From NCBI GenBank assembly GCA_965237505.1, contig CBDEFR010000002.1, positions 1 to 64,000 of the forward strand: a stretch of DNA of 64,000 nucleotides, read 5' to 3'. The DNA comes from NVTR01 sp965237505 (GTDB lineage: Bacteria; Pseudomonadota; Alphaproteobacteria; Rhodobacterales; Rhodobacteraceae). This document shows, one piece after another, positions 24,608-32,423 of the stretch. A program made the translations under genes and the position numbers. Below the pieces are notes generated by a model, which was not told the DNA's origin, did no database searches, and saw only the letters and a program-made list of their open reading frames with translations. Numbering within the stretch: the stretch's first letter is position 1; each line of letters begins with the position of its first letter.

Positions 24608-26263
24608 TCATGCAAAACCGCCATGACAAAACCAACCGGACGACATCGCGGCACCGTGGGCGTAGTAAAGCCACAGCCGCTCACCGCACTTGGTCGTGAC
24701 TTGCCAATAGTCCCGCACGCCAGAGCGCCAATCTGCCTCGTCCAGCCACCATTCGGGCGCGATGCGTTCCGGCCCGGACGCCCTGAGCGTGGCAAGACTG
24801 CGCCCGCGCCAGCGAAAACACAGCGGCAGGGTTGGGGCCGCATCAGCGCTCACCGGTTCCGGCCGCCACAGGATCAGTGGCCGCGGGGTGGCGGACCTGG
24901 GCCAGTCAGCGGCGGGTTCGGACCAGGCGGCGGCCAACGCATGCGAGGTCTTTTCCGGGATGTGACTGTCGGCTGGATGCAGGCGCGTGATGTTATCCAG
25001 CCCGATCCTTGCGCCGACCTTGCCGATCAGGTCATCAATTGCAGTGTCGGCGGCCAGCCGGGCCGAAGCCTTGGACGCCGCATCCAGATGGCCCTTGTGC
25101 TGGTGGGCGTGCAGGGGTTCGGTGACGGGCGCCTCGATGCGCAGCATGTCGATGCCGAACCCGGCGTCCACGTCGCCCATCTTCATTGCCAGCAGCGGGC
25201 GGATGCGGTCGGGGTCAGCCGAAGGGCGGGCCAGGCCGACCTCGAACCACTGCATGGTCTGGTCGGTACGGAAAAGCTGCAGGCGGATCCGCCGCGCGCC
25301 GCGCCCCTTTTGCTGCAGCTGCTCTGCCAAGGCGGGCAGCAAGCGGTCGATCCCGGCCATGATGTCGCTCTCCAGCCCGATCGGATCGGGCAGAGTCAAG
25401 CGCACCGCGAAATTCGCGGTTGGTCGGGCTGGCGAGACCGGTTCAGGCTCGACCCCAAGCGCCTGATCCAGCCGTCGCACCACGTCACGCCCAAACCGGC
25501 GCGCCAGCCCAGCGCGCGGGGTGCCGATCAGATCGCCGACCTTGCGCAACCCCAGGCGGGTCAGGTTGGTGACCGCATCCTCTGGCAGGCGCAGGGCAGC
25601 GATTGGTAGCGCTGCGATGGCCTGGCGGGTCTGCCCGGGTGCTGCGATCCGATGCGCGCGGTTTGGCGGCGGGGCCAGCCGCGGCGGCGGCCCGCCACGT
25701 TCCCAGTTGCGCCGTTTTGTGGCCCGCGCACGGGTGGCATGAGCCTCTTGATCCACCGCATCCCCGGTGCGCGCCATCTGCACCGGTTGCCCGGCATAAC
25801 GGGCCAGCGCCCAGGCCGCACCTATGGTGTCGGCAATCCCGGCATGCACCGTCAGGCCAAGCATTACGCAGTCGCCTTCAACCTCGGCCAGCAATGGCTC
25901 TTCGCCATCAAAAAGATGGGCGCATCCGGTCAGGTCGATGACCAGCGAGGTCGGCGGTTGATCGGATACCCAAGGTGAATACTTGCCGGCCCACCTGCGC
26001 AGGATGGCCAGAAAAGCAAGTTCTGCCTGCGGGTTAGCAAGCCGGGTGACCAGCGCCGGGCACATCGCCAGCGCATCGCGCAGGGGCTGGCCGGGGCGCA
26101 GGCCCTCGGCCTCGGCCTGGACCGACAGGCTGGCCAGCACCTGCATGTTTCCCCGATCCTGCACCACCGCCAGTGGGGCGTCCGGCAGGCCGCGTTCGGC
26201 CCGCAACAGCCGTTCGGCCTCGAGGCGGGGAAACCACAAGGAAAGAATACGGCGACTGGACAT
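24608..26263 (-). CDS. imuB: ImuB-type Y-family DNA polymerase-like protein
   Basis: A 551-residue protein starting MSSRRILSLWFPRLEAERLLR. It has the Y-family palm/finger fold (SLVIDLTGCAHLFDGEEPLL) and the helix-hairpin and little-finger regions further on, but lacks the full set of catalytic acids, as is typical of ImuB. In the known ImuA-ImuB-DnaE2 mutasome, ImuB is the beta-clamp-binding hub of damage-induced mutagenesis. I chose the start at 26263; a longer frame exists upstream without homology. Neither imuA nor dnaE2 is next to it in this window, which is unusual. A perfect-arm palindrome lies 23 bases upstream of the start and may be its operator. Confidence 0.85.
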   Translation of the reverse strand: MSSRRILSLWFPRLEAERLLRAERGLPDAPLAVVQDRGNMQVLASLSVQAEAEGLRPGQPLRDALAMCPALVTRLANPQAELAFLAILRRWAGKYSPWVSDQPPTSLVIDLTGCAHLFDGEEPLLAEVEGDCVMLGLTVHAGIADTIGAAWALARYAGQPVQMARTGDAVDQEAHATRARATKRRNWERGGPPPRLAPPPNRAHRIAAPGQTRQAIAALPIAALRLPEDAVTNLTRLGLRKVGDLIGTPRAGLARRFGRDVVRRLDQALGVEPEPVSPARPTANFAVRLTLPDPIGLESDIMAGIDRLLPALAEQLQQKGRGARRIRLQLFRTDQTMQWFEVGLARPSADPDRIRPLLAMKMGDVDAGFGIDMLRIEAPVTEPLHAHQHKGHLDAASKASARLAADTAIDDLIGKVGARIGLDNITRLHPADSHIPEKTSHALAAAWSEPAADWPRSATPRPLILWRPEPVSADAAPTLPLCFRWRGRSLATLRASGPERIAPEWWLDEADWRSGVRDYWQVTTKCGERLWLYYAHGAAMSSGWFCHGGFA

Positions 26264-26285
26264 TCGGGCAGCAATATTCCTGATT

Positions 26286-26302
26286 TGTTCTAATTTAGAA
26301 CA
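26286..26302. promoter_or_regulatory. Palindrome TGTTCTAATTTAGAACA between imuB and adhC
   Basis: Two 8-base arms TGTTCTAA / TTAGAACA around one central base, 23 bases before the imuB start and about 110 before the divergent adhC. It contains GTTC-N7-GAAC. The alphaproteobacterial LexA site is usually a direct GTTC-N7-GTTC repeat, so this inverted form is not a standard SOS box. It may be an operator of another regulator. Confidence 0.45.
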
Positions 26303-26411
26303 TGCCGGGATCAGAGTCGAGTCCGGCCCGCAGGGCCGCGCCCACGGGGCTCTATTGATAACCGGAGCTTCTTGTCTAAGGTGAGGCCAAAGGATTTGGG
26401 AGAAATTAATC

Positions 26412-27524
26412 ATGCGCACCAAGGCCGCGGTGGCCGTTGCTGCCGGCAAACCACTGGAAATCATGGACGTAAACCTGGACGGTCCGCGCGCCGGTGAAGT
26501 ATTGGTGGAACTAAAGGCCACCGGGATTTGCCATACGGACGCATTCACCCTGTCGGGCGCCGACCCCGAGGGGCTTTTCCCGGCGATCCTGGGCCACGAG
26601 GGCGCCGGTGTGGTGCTTGAGGTTGGCGAAGGCGTTACCAGCCTAGCTCCCGGCGATCATGTAATCCCGCTTTACACGCCAGAATGCCGGACCTGCGAAT
26701 ATTGTCTGAACCCCAAAACCAACCTGTGCCAGTCGATCCGGGCCACCCAGGGCCAGGGCCTGATGCCCGACGGAACCAGCCGGTTCAGCTCCTTGGACGG
26801 TGATCCAATCCTGCACTATATGGGGTGTTCAACATTTTCAAATCACACTGTTTTACCAGAGATTGCGCTGGCCAAAGTGCGCCAGGATGCGCCGTTTGAC
26901 AAGATTTGCTACATCGGTTGCGGTGTGACCACCGGGCTTGGCGCGGTGATGAACACCGCCAAGGTTGAGATCGGCAGCCGGGCGATTGTTTTTGGGCTTG
27001 GCGGCATTGGTCTGAACGTCGTTCAGGGGCTGCGGCTGGCCGGGGCGGATCAGATCGTGGGGGTTGACATCAATGCCGCCAGAAAGCCGATGGCCGGGCG
27101 GTTCGGCATGACCGATTTTGTCAATCCAAGCGAGGTTGACGGCGATCTGGTGGCCTACCTGGTGGATCTAACTAAGGGTGGTGCGGATTACACATTCGAC
27201 GCCACCGGCAATGTCGAGGTGATGCGAGTAGCACTTGAATCGGCCCACAAGGGCTGGGGCGAAAGCGTGATCATCGGCGTGGCACCGGCAGGCGCCGAGA
27301 TCGTCACGCGACCGTTCCAACTGGTCACCGGACGGGTGTGGCGGGGCACGGCATTTGGCGGCGCGCGCGGGCGCACCGATGTGCCCAAGATCGTGGACTG
27401 GTATATGGACGGCAAGATCGAGATTGATCCGATGATCACCCACAGTCTGATTCTGGACAATATCAACGAAGGATTTGATCTGATGCACGCGGGCAAATCG
27501 ATCCGCTCGGTGGTGGTTTATTGA
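26412..27524 (+). CDS. adhC: S-(hydroxymethyl)glutathione dehydrogenase / class III alcohol dehydrogenase
   Basis: A zinc-dependent enzyme of 370 residues that oxidises S-hydroxymethylglutathione (formaldehyde detoxification) and reduces S-nitrosoglutathione. Catalytic-zinc ligands are Cys40 and His62 and the cysteine in YIGCGVTTG; the structural zinc is held by Cys92, Cys95, Cys98 and Cys106 (CRTCEYC ... C). The NAD-binding GLGGIGLNVVQG motif follows. The start is preceded by GGGAG. S-formylglutathione hydrolase, its usual partner, is not next to it. Confidence 0.95.
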   Translation: MRTKAAVAVAAGKPLEIMDVNLDGPRAGEVLVELKATGICHTDAFTLSGADPEGLFPAILGHEGAGVVLEVGEGVTSLAPGDHVIPLYTPECRTCEYCLNPKTNLCQSIRATQGQGLMPDGTSRFSSLDGDPILHYMGCSTFSNHTVLPEIALAKVRQDAPFDKICYIGCGVTTGLGAVMNTAKVEIGSRAIVFGLGGIGLNVVQGLRLAGADQIVGVDINAARKPMAGRFGMTDFVNPSEVDGDLVAYLVDLTKGGADYTFDATGNVEVMRVALESAHKGWGESVIIGVAPAGAEIVTRPFQLVTGRVWRGTAFGGARGRTDVPKIVDWYMDGKIEIDPMITHSLILDNINEGFDLMHAGKSIRSVVVY

Positions 27525-27585
27525 CGAAAAAACCTAAAATTGGCGGGAATCGGGGTTAATTGGCTGATATTGAACAAAATACTGT

Positions 27586-27626
27586 GTATGGCTGGCGTAT
27601 GGCTCGCGTATGGCTTTTGGCCATAC
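27586..27626. promoter_or_regulatory. Three GTATGGCT repeats at exact 11-bp spacing, plus an inverted copy
   Basis: GTATGGCT begins at 27586, 27597 and 27608, one helical turn apart, followed by the inverted half GGCCATAC at 27619-27626. It lies in the 189-base gap between adhC and the ClpP-like gene, about 90 bases before the latter. Phased repeats of this kind are typical of a regulator binding cooperatively; the regulator is unknown. Confidence 0.45.
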
Positions 27627-27713
27627 AAATTGCCCGCCCCGGCCGATTAACAGGGCCAACGGTCATACAGCGTTAATGCTTTGTGGCCGCAAAAATTGAG
27701 CAGGAGAGCTGAA

Positions 27714-28310
27714 ATGGATACCAAACCACTGGACAACGGCGATACAGAAACGAACAAATTGCCGACCTCGGCGGTTGATGCGCTGTTTTTCAAAAGTCGC
27801 AATGTGATCATTACCGGTGAGATTAACGACAAGCTGGCGCAGAAAACGGTGAGGCATCTTTTGGCGCTGGCACAAGACAGTGACGACCCGATCAACCTGT
27901 ATATCAGCTCGCCCGGCGGGCATGTTGAATCGGGCGACATGGTACATGACATGATCGGCTTTATCCGCCCCGAGGTTCGTACCATCGGCAGCGGCTGGGT
28001 GGCCAGTGCCGGAGCGGTGATCTTTGTCGGGGCAAAACGGAAGAACCGGTATTGCCTGCCCAACACCCGGTTCCTGTTGCACCAGCCCAGTGGCGGCATC
28101 GGCGGCACAGCGACGGAAATAAATATTCAGGCCGAGCAGATTGCGCTGATGCGCCAGCGTTTTGACAATTTGTTTGCCGAGGCAACCGGCCAGGCACCGG
28201 CGAAAATCCGCAAAGACACCGCGCGGGATTTCTGGCTGACCACCGACGACGCGCTTAAATACGGGCTGCTGGGGTCGGTTATATCTTCGATTGATGAGCT
28301 GGGCAGTTAG
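27714..28310 (+). CDS. ClpP-like ATP-dependent protease proteolytic subunit
   Basis: A 198-residue ClpP/crotonase-fold serine peptidase. Catalytic residues by alignment are Ser98 in GWVASAGAVIF, His123 in FLLHQPSGG and Asp172 in RDFWLT. The nucleophile region differs from the GQAASMGS seen in housekeeping ClpP, and the N-terminal 25 residues are extended, so this is a secondary ClpP paralogue. ATG 27714 was chosen for AGGAGAG at the right distance. No Clp ATPase or trigger factor is adjacent, unlike the main clpP locus. Its partner ATPase is unknown. Confidence 0.87.
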   Translation: MDTKPLDNGDTETNKLPTSAVDALFFKSRNVIITGEINDKLAQKTVRHLLALAQDSDDPINLYISSPGGHVESGDMVHDMIGFIRPEVRTIGSGWVASAGAVIFVGAKRKNRYCLPNTRFLLHQPSGGIGGTATEINIQAEQIALMRQRFDNLFAEATGQAPAKIRKDTARDFWLTTDDALKYGLLGSVISSIDELGS

Positions 28311-28343
28311 GCCGATTTTTCCGGCAGAGCGCTGTCTGAGCGC

Positions 28344-28423
28344 TGTCATCCCCGCGCAAGCGGGGATCTCCGCTCACGCGACGCGCCCTGTGGCACGAGG
28401 TTCCCGCTTGCGCGGGAATGACA
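28344..28423. repeat. Paired palindromic REP-like element
   Basis: Two 24-base arms (28344-28367 and 28400-28423) are inverted copies of each other, and each arm is itself a hairpin: CCCCGC-GCAA-GCGGGG and TTCCCGC-TTGC-GCGGGAA. It lies between the convergent ClpP-like and TetR genes and is followed by TTAAAAAA, so it may end transcription from one or both sides. The TCATCCCCGCG core resembles dispersed intergenic repeats of proteobacteria. Confidence 0.7.
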
Positions 28424-28452
28424 TTAAAAAATGAGCGGGTACGGCCGCAATC

Positions 28453-29079
28453 TCAAGAGCGCGTAACCCCGTAACGCGCCAGAAACATCGCGACCGCGCC
28501 ATCGATCACCCGGTCGATTTCGTCGTTGGTGAATTCATCGCGCACGCCAAAGACGCGTTTGTGAAAAATGTCTGCTTTGCAAAGCTCGGCAAACTGGTAG
28601 GCGGCCAGGTCGATGTCATCGATCCGTAATTCGCCCCTTGCAATGGCCAGACTGAGAAACGCGGCGATGGTTTCCTTGCCGACGCGCGGGCCGGATTCGT
28701 AAAATTCGCGGCCCAGTTCGGGGAACCTTTCAGCCTCGGCGACGCAGATGCGATAAACGCTTTGGGCAAAGTCGGACAAAACAAACCGCACCATGTGGGA
28801 TGCCGCTGCGCGCAGAACCGTTCCGGCGTCGTCGTTCATGTCTATGTTGGCGGTTGCCTGATCGGTTTGACGCCGGCATTCAACGCGAACGACCTCGCTG
28901 AACAGCAGGCGTTTGTCCGGAAAATAACTATAAAGCGTTGCCTTGGACACACCCGCAGTCTTGGCAATGTCGTCAACGCTGGCGCCCTCGAACCCGTCAG
29001 CCAAAAAGACCTGGCGGGCGCCGCGCAGCACCTGCTCATACTTGCGGCCTTTGGTGATGCTTTCACTGACAACGTTCAT
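28453..29079 (-). CDS. TetR/AcrR family transcriptional regulator
   Basis: A 208-residue repressor with an N-terminal helix-turn-helix at about residues 33-60 (ASVDDIAKTAGVSKATLYSYFPDKRLLF) and a C-terminal ligand domain of the AcrR-C type (FAQSVYRICVAEAERFPELGREFYESG). It is divergent from the MbfA gene with 157 bases between the starts. A near-palindrome TGAACGGTTCA lies just upstream of its own start, so autoregulation is likely. The ligand is unknown. Confidence 0.92.
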   Translation of the reverse strand: MNVVSESITKGRKYEQVLRGARQVFLADGFEGASVDDIAKTAGVSKATLYSYFPDKRLLFSEVVRVECRRQTDQATANIDMNDDAGTVLRAAASHMVRFVLSDFAQSVYRICVAEAERFPELGREFYESGPRVGKETIAAFLSLAIARGELRIDDIDLAAYQFAELCKADIFHKRVFGVRDEFTNDEIDRVIDGAVAMFLARYGVTRS

Positions 29080-29113
29080 CGGTATTCCTTACTGGATGTT
29101 CATCAGATTAAAC

Positions 29114-29124
29114 TGAACGGTTCA
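29114..29124. promoter_or_regulatory. Candidate TetR operator TGAACGGTTCA
   Basis: An 11-base near-palindrome (arms TGAAC / GTTCA) about 35 bases upstream of the TetR start, in the divergent promoter region. This resembles the half-sites bound by AcrR-type repressors. Assignment to this TetR is by position only. Confidence 0.45.
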
Positions 29125-29207
29125 CTTTCCACAAGGCATTCAAATTGCGCCGACTCAAGAAGGTTTTACCAAGATTTCTGGCTTGCAGTCACCGTGATCA
29201 AGATTAT

Positions 29208-29224
29208 TTTAGAACCATTCTAAT
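29208..29224 (+). promoter_or_regulatory. Irr-box (ICE)-like site upstream of mbfA
   Basis: TTTAGAACCATTCTAAT: inverted TTAGAA / TTCTAA arms around three bases, closely matching the Irr box (iron control element) of alphaproteobacteria. It ends 12 bases before the mbfA start, so it overlaps the leader and is well placed for repression. Irr control of mbfA is known in Agrobacterium. Confidence 0.65.
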
Positions 29225-29236
29225 TCAGAGGTTGCC

Positions 29237-30214
29237 ATGATCCCCGGTGTTACAAGCCGCAAGCGGTTTTCCGATCTGAGCGAGCAGGAAGTGCTGGCGC
29301 TCGCCATATCGAGCGAAGAAGACGACGCGCAAATATATCGGCAGTATGGCGAGAGCCTGCGGGCCGAATTTCCAGCGTCGGCCAAGGTTTTCGATGGTAT
29401 GGCCGAAGAAGAAGACGGCCACCGGCAGCAGTTGATTGATTTGCACAAACAAAGGTTTGGCGACGTTATTCCGCTTATTCGGCGCGAACATGTGTCGGGA
29501 TATTATGCGCGCCGCCCGGTCTGGCTGGTTGAAAACCTGAGCCTCGATCGCATTCGAGAAGAGGCCGAGGCGATGGAGCGTGATGCCGAGCGGTTTTACC
29601 GCAAAGCAGCTGAACTAACCGGAGATGCAGATACCCGAAAACTTCTGGGCGATCTGGCGGCGGCTGAGGCTGGGCATTCGGCAAAGGCGGATCAGTTAGA
29701 AAAAAAGCATCTGAGCCACGAGGCCCGCGATTCTGAAGACCGCGCTGCGCACCGGAAATTTATTCTGGAATGGGTTCAGCCGGGATTGGCTGGTCTAATG
29801 GATGGGTCAGTGTCAACGCTGGCCCCGATTTTCGCTGTGGCATTTGCCACCCAAGATACCCACACCACATTTCTGGTCGGTCTTGCCGCGTCTATTGGTG
29901 CCGGGATTTCAATGGGCTTCACCGAAGCCGCATCTGATGACGGCGAACTTTCCGGCCGCGGCTCACCGGTCAAACGCGGCTTTGCCGCGGGCATCATGAC
30001 TACGATCGGTGGGCTGGGCCACGCCATGCCCTATCTGATCGCCGATTTCTGGACCGCGACGGTGATGGCGATCATGGTCGTGTTTGTCGAGCTTTGGGCG
30101 ATTGTCTGGATCCAGCACCGTTTCATGGACACGCCGTTCCTGCGGGCGACGTTTCAGGTGGTGCTGGGCGGCTCGCTGGTTTTTGCGGCAGGTGTGTTGA
30201 TCGGCGGCGGGTAG
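29237..30214 (+). CDS. mbfA: MbfA, ferritin-like membrane iron exporter
   Basis: A 325-residue fusion. The N-terminal half (about residues 15-165) is an erythrin/rubrerythrin-like di-iron domain with repeated EE..H motifs (SSEEDDAQIY, AEEEDGHRQQ, EAMERDAERFY, AAAEAGHSAKA). The C-terminal half (about 180-325) is a VIT1/CCC1-type membrane domain with several hydrophobic helices (FAVAFATQDTHTTFLVGLAASIGAGISMGF, then ATVMAIMVVFVELWAIVWI). MbfA exports iron from the cytosol and protects against peroxide stress in rhizobia. An Irr-box-like site precedes the start and a TetR gene is divergent, suggesting iron control and a second input. Confidence 0.93.
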   Translation: MIPGVTSRKRFSDLSEQEVLALAISSEEDDAQIYRQYGESLRAEFPASAKVFDGMAEEEDGHRQQLIDLHKQRFGDVIPLIRREHVSGYYARRPVWLVENLSLDRIREEAEAMERDAERFYRKAAELTGDADTRKLLGDLAAAEAGHSAKADQLEKKHLSHEARDSEDRAAHRKFILEWVQPGLAGLMDGSVSTLAPIFAVAFATQDTHTTFLVGLAASIGAGISMGFTEAASDDGELSGRGSPVKRGFAAGIMTTIGGLGHAMPYLIADFWTATVMAIMVVFVELWAIVWIQHRFMDTPFLRATFQVVLGGSLVFAAGVLIGGG

Positions 30215-30219
30215 GCCGG

Positions 30220-30666
30220 GTGATCTATGTCGATGCAGACGCCTGCCCGGTGAAAGCGGAGGTCGAACGGGTGGCGACGCGGCATGGATGCAAAGTATTC
30301 ATCGTGTCCAACGGCGGCCTGCGCCTGTCGCAAAACCCGCTGATCGAAACCATCTTTGTGGCCGACCGCCCGGATGCCGCGGATATGTGGATTGCTGAAC
30401 GCGCCGGGCCGGGCGACGTGGTGGTCACCGGTGACATTCAGTTGGCTCCGAAATGCCTTGCGGCAGGTGCCAGAGTTTTGCAGCACGACGGCAAGTCACT
30501 CAGCTCGGCCAACATCGGCAACGTCCTGGCAGGCCATGATCTGATGACCGAACTTCGGGCTGCGGATCCGTTCCGCCACGACCGCGGACGGCCATTTTCC
30601 AAGGCTGACAGGTCAAGATTTCTGGACGCTCTGGAGCGAGCGGTGCAGGTTGCGAAACGGTCGTAG
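30220..30666 (+). CDS. YaiI/YqxD (DUF188) family protein
   Basis: A 148-residue protein of the YaiI/YqxD family, a PIN-related fold of unknown activity. The family signature VIYVDADACPVK forms the N-terminus, with IVSNGGLRL, ADMWIAERAGPGDVVVTGDIQLA and RPFSKADRSRFLDALERA later. The GTG at 30220 is the correct start because the family begins exactly there; it lies 6 bases after the mbfA stop, so the two are likely co-transcribed. Cytosolic. Confidence 0.9.
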   Translation: MIYVDADACPVKAEVERVATRHGCKVFIVSNGGLRLSQNPLIETIFVADRPDAADMWIAERAGPGDVVVTGDIQLAPKCLAAGARVLQHDGKSLSSANIGNVLAGHDLMTELRAADPFRHDRGRPFSKADRSRFLDALERAVQVAKRS

Positions 30667-30751
30667 AAATATTGATGCTACGGTCGCTTTCTGAACAGAC
30701 CTGAGCGCTCAAAACCCGCTCAATCCTGCGGTAAGCAGGAGCACAGTTTCA

Positions 30752-31720
30752 ATGGTCACCTTGGTCGACAACCGGACCAACCTGATTGGTGTCTTGTCTG
30801 CGGTCGGTGCCGCGGTTTTCTTTTCGATCAACGATGTCGCGATCAAATTTCTGAGCGGGGACTATGCCCTGCATCAGGTCGTGCTGATCCGGTCGATGAT
30901 CGGGATGACGTTTCTTCTGGTTCTCATATTCCCGCGCGAGGGCGGCTTGATGCTGTTCCGAACCCGCCGGCTGGGCGCCCATTTCCTGCGCGCCATGTGT
31001 GTCGTTTTTGCGAATTTCTGTTTTTTCATGGCGCTGGCGGCGATGCCGCTTGCCGATGTGGTGGCTATATTCTTCGTCAGCCCGTTGATCATTACCGCGC
31101 TGTCAGTCTTGCTGCTGGGCGAACATGTCGGGCCGCGCCGCTGGCTGGCTGTGGGCATTGGCTTGTTCGGTGTTCTGATCATGCTGCGTCCGGGCACGTC
31201 GGCGTTCCAGTTGGCGGCACTCTTGCCGTTGGCGGCGGCCTGTGGCTATGCGCTGCTGCACATGATGACCCGCCGCATTCGTGAAACCGAGCGCGCCGCG
31301 ACGATGACCTTTTACGTCCAGCTTGTGTTCATTTTTGTCAGTTTGAGCATTGGGCTGGCGGTCGGGAATGGACGTTTTGCCGGAAGCGGCGATCCGTCGC
31401 TGGAGTTCTTCTTTCGGCAATGGGTTAGGCCTGACCCCGGCGATTATCTGATATTCCTGCTGCTTGGGGCCTGCAGCACCGGCGGTGCCTACCTGATCAG
31501 CCAGGCCTATCGTTTGTGCGAGGCCGGTCTGGCGGCGCCGTTTGAATATATCGCCCTGCCGCTGGCAATTTTCTGGGGCGTCGTCGTGTTTGGCGAGTGG
31601 CCCGACGCGGTGTCATGGTTCGGCATTAGTTTGATCATAGTCGGCGGGCTGTACATGTTCTGGCGCGAGGCGCTGTCACCACATGGCAGTCTGGCACGCG
31701 GCCCACACAAAGATCGTTAG
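30752..31720 (+). CDS. DMT superfamily (EamA) transporter
   Basis: A 322-residue inner-membrane protein with ten predicted helices and two EamA repeats (about residues 12-145 and 160-300). The first has INDVAIKFLSGDYALHQVVLIRSMIGM; the end of the first repeat is SVLLLGEHVGPRRWLAVGIGLFGVLIML, and the second ends in VVFGEWPDAVSWFGISLIIVGGLYMFWRE. The family exports metabolites such as amino acids; the substrate cannot be told. It is separated from the YaiI-like gene by 85 bases. Confidence 0.92.
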   Translation: MVTLVDNRTNLIGVLSAVGAAVFFSINDVAIKFLSGDYALHQVVLIRSMIGMTFLLVLIFPREGGLMLFRTRRLGAHFLRAMCVVFANFCFFMALAAMPLADVVAIFFVSPLIITALSVLLLGEHVGPRRWLAVGIGLFGVLIMLRPGTSAFQLAALLPLAAACGYALLHMMTRRIRETERAATMTFYVQLVFIFVSLSIGLAVGNGRFAGSGDPSLEFFFRQWVRPDPGDYLIFLLLGACSTGGAYLISQAYRLCEAGLAAPFEYIALPLAIFWGVVVFGEWPDAVSWFGISLIIVGGLYMFWREALSPHGSLARGPHKDR

Positions 31721-31796
31721 CCAAGCGATTATCTGATTTTCAATGGGCGCGGCGCGGCTATAGATTGGGGCGAAGCGATTGAGAAGGATCGCGCCT

Positions 31797-32423
31797 ATGC
31801 CTGCGATCGAGGCTGTCGTATTTGACATTGGAAACGTTCTGATCGAGTGGAATCCAGAGCGCTATTACGACCGGACTATTGGTGAAGAACGTCGCAGGAT
31901 GCTGTTTGCCGAGGTTGATCTGCATGGCATGAACGAGAAGATCGATGTGGGTGCTGATTTCACCCGGACGATCTATGAAACGGCTGATCAACACCCGGGC
32001 TGGCGTGCTGAAATCCGGCAGTGGCACGACAACTGGGTCGAGCTGGCAAAGCCGTTGATTGAACATTCGGTGCAGATGCTGCGAGCGCTTCGGCGCAACG
32101 GCGTCCCAGTCTTTGCGCTGAGCAATTTTGGCGTTGGAAGTTTGGCCCATGCCGAGGCAGTTTATTCGTTTCTGGGCGAGTTTGACCGCCGGTATATATC
32201 TGGCCACTTGGCGGTGACCAAGCCAAATCCGGCGATTTATCAGATGCTTGAGGATGACTGCGCCATTGCGCCGGAGCGGTTGCTGTTTGCCGATGACCAG
32301 CGCGAGAACGTGGTGGCGGCCGAGGCGCGCGGCTGGAAGGTTCATCTGTTTGAGAGCGCGCAAGGATGGGCCGACCGGCTGGTAGCAACGGGGCTTTTGA
32401 GCGATGCGGAGGCGGCAGCGTGA
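31797..32423 (+). CDS. HAD-superfamily phosphatase (YihX-like)
   Basis: A 208-residue HAD hydrolase starting MPAIEAVVFDIGNVLIEWNP; the nucleophile is Asp10 in FDIGNV. Further motifs are Ser in ALSNFG (motif II), Lys in VTKPNPAIY (motif III) and the acidic pair in LLFADDQRENV (motif IV). It is closest to YihX-type sugar-phosphate phosphatases. Its stop overlaps the start of the cyclodeaminase-like gene, and that gene overlaps a PhyH dioxygenase, forming a compact three-gene operon whose substrate is unknown. Confidence 0.9.
   Translation: MPAIEAVVFDIGNVLIEWNPERYYDRTIGEERRRMLFAEVDLHGMNEKIDVGADFTRTIYETADQHPGWRAEIRQWHDNWVELAKPLIEHSVQMLRALRRNGVPVFALSNFGVGSLAHAEAVYSFLGEFDRRYISGHLAVTKPNPAIYQMLEDDCAIAPERLLFADDQRENVVAAEARGWKVHLFESAQGWADRLVATGLLSDAEAAA

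Noticed and set aside
24599..25609. Plus-strand frame of about 336 codons opposite imuB.
   Set aside because: Low-complexity Pro/Gly/Arg composition and no recognisable domain; the imuB frame on the other strand has clear family motifs.
26286..26302. LexA (SOS) box upstream of imuB.
   Set aside because: The alphaproteobacterial LexA site is a direct GTTC-N7-GTTC repeat; this site is inverted (GTTC-N7-GAAC), so I list it only as an unassigned palindrome.
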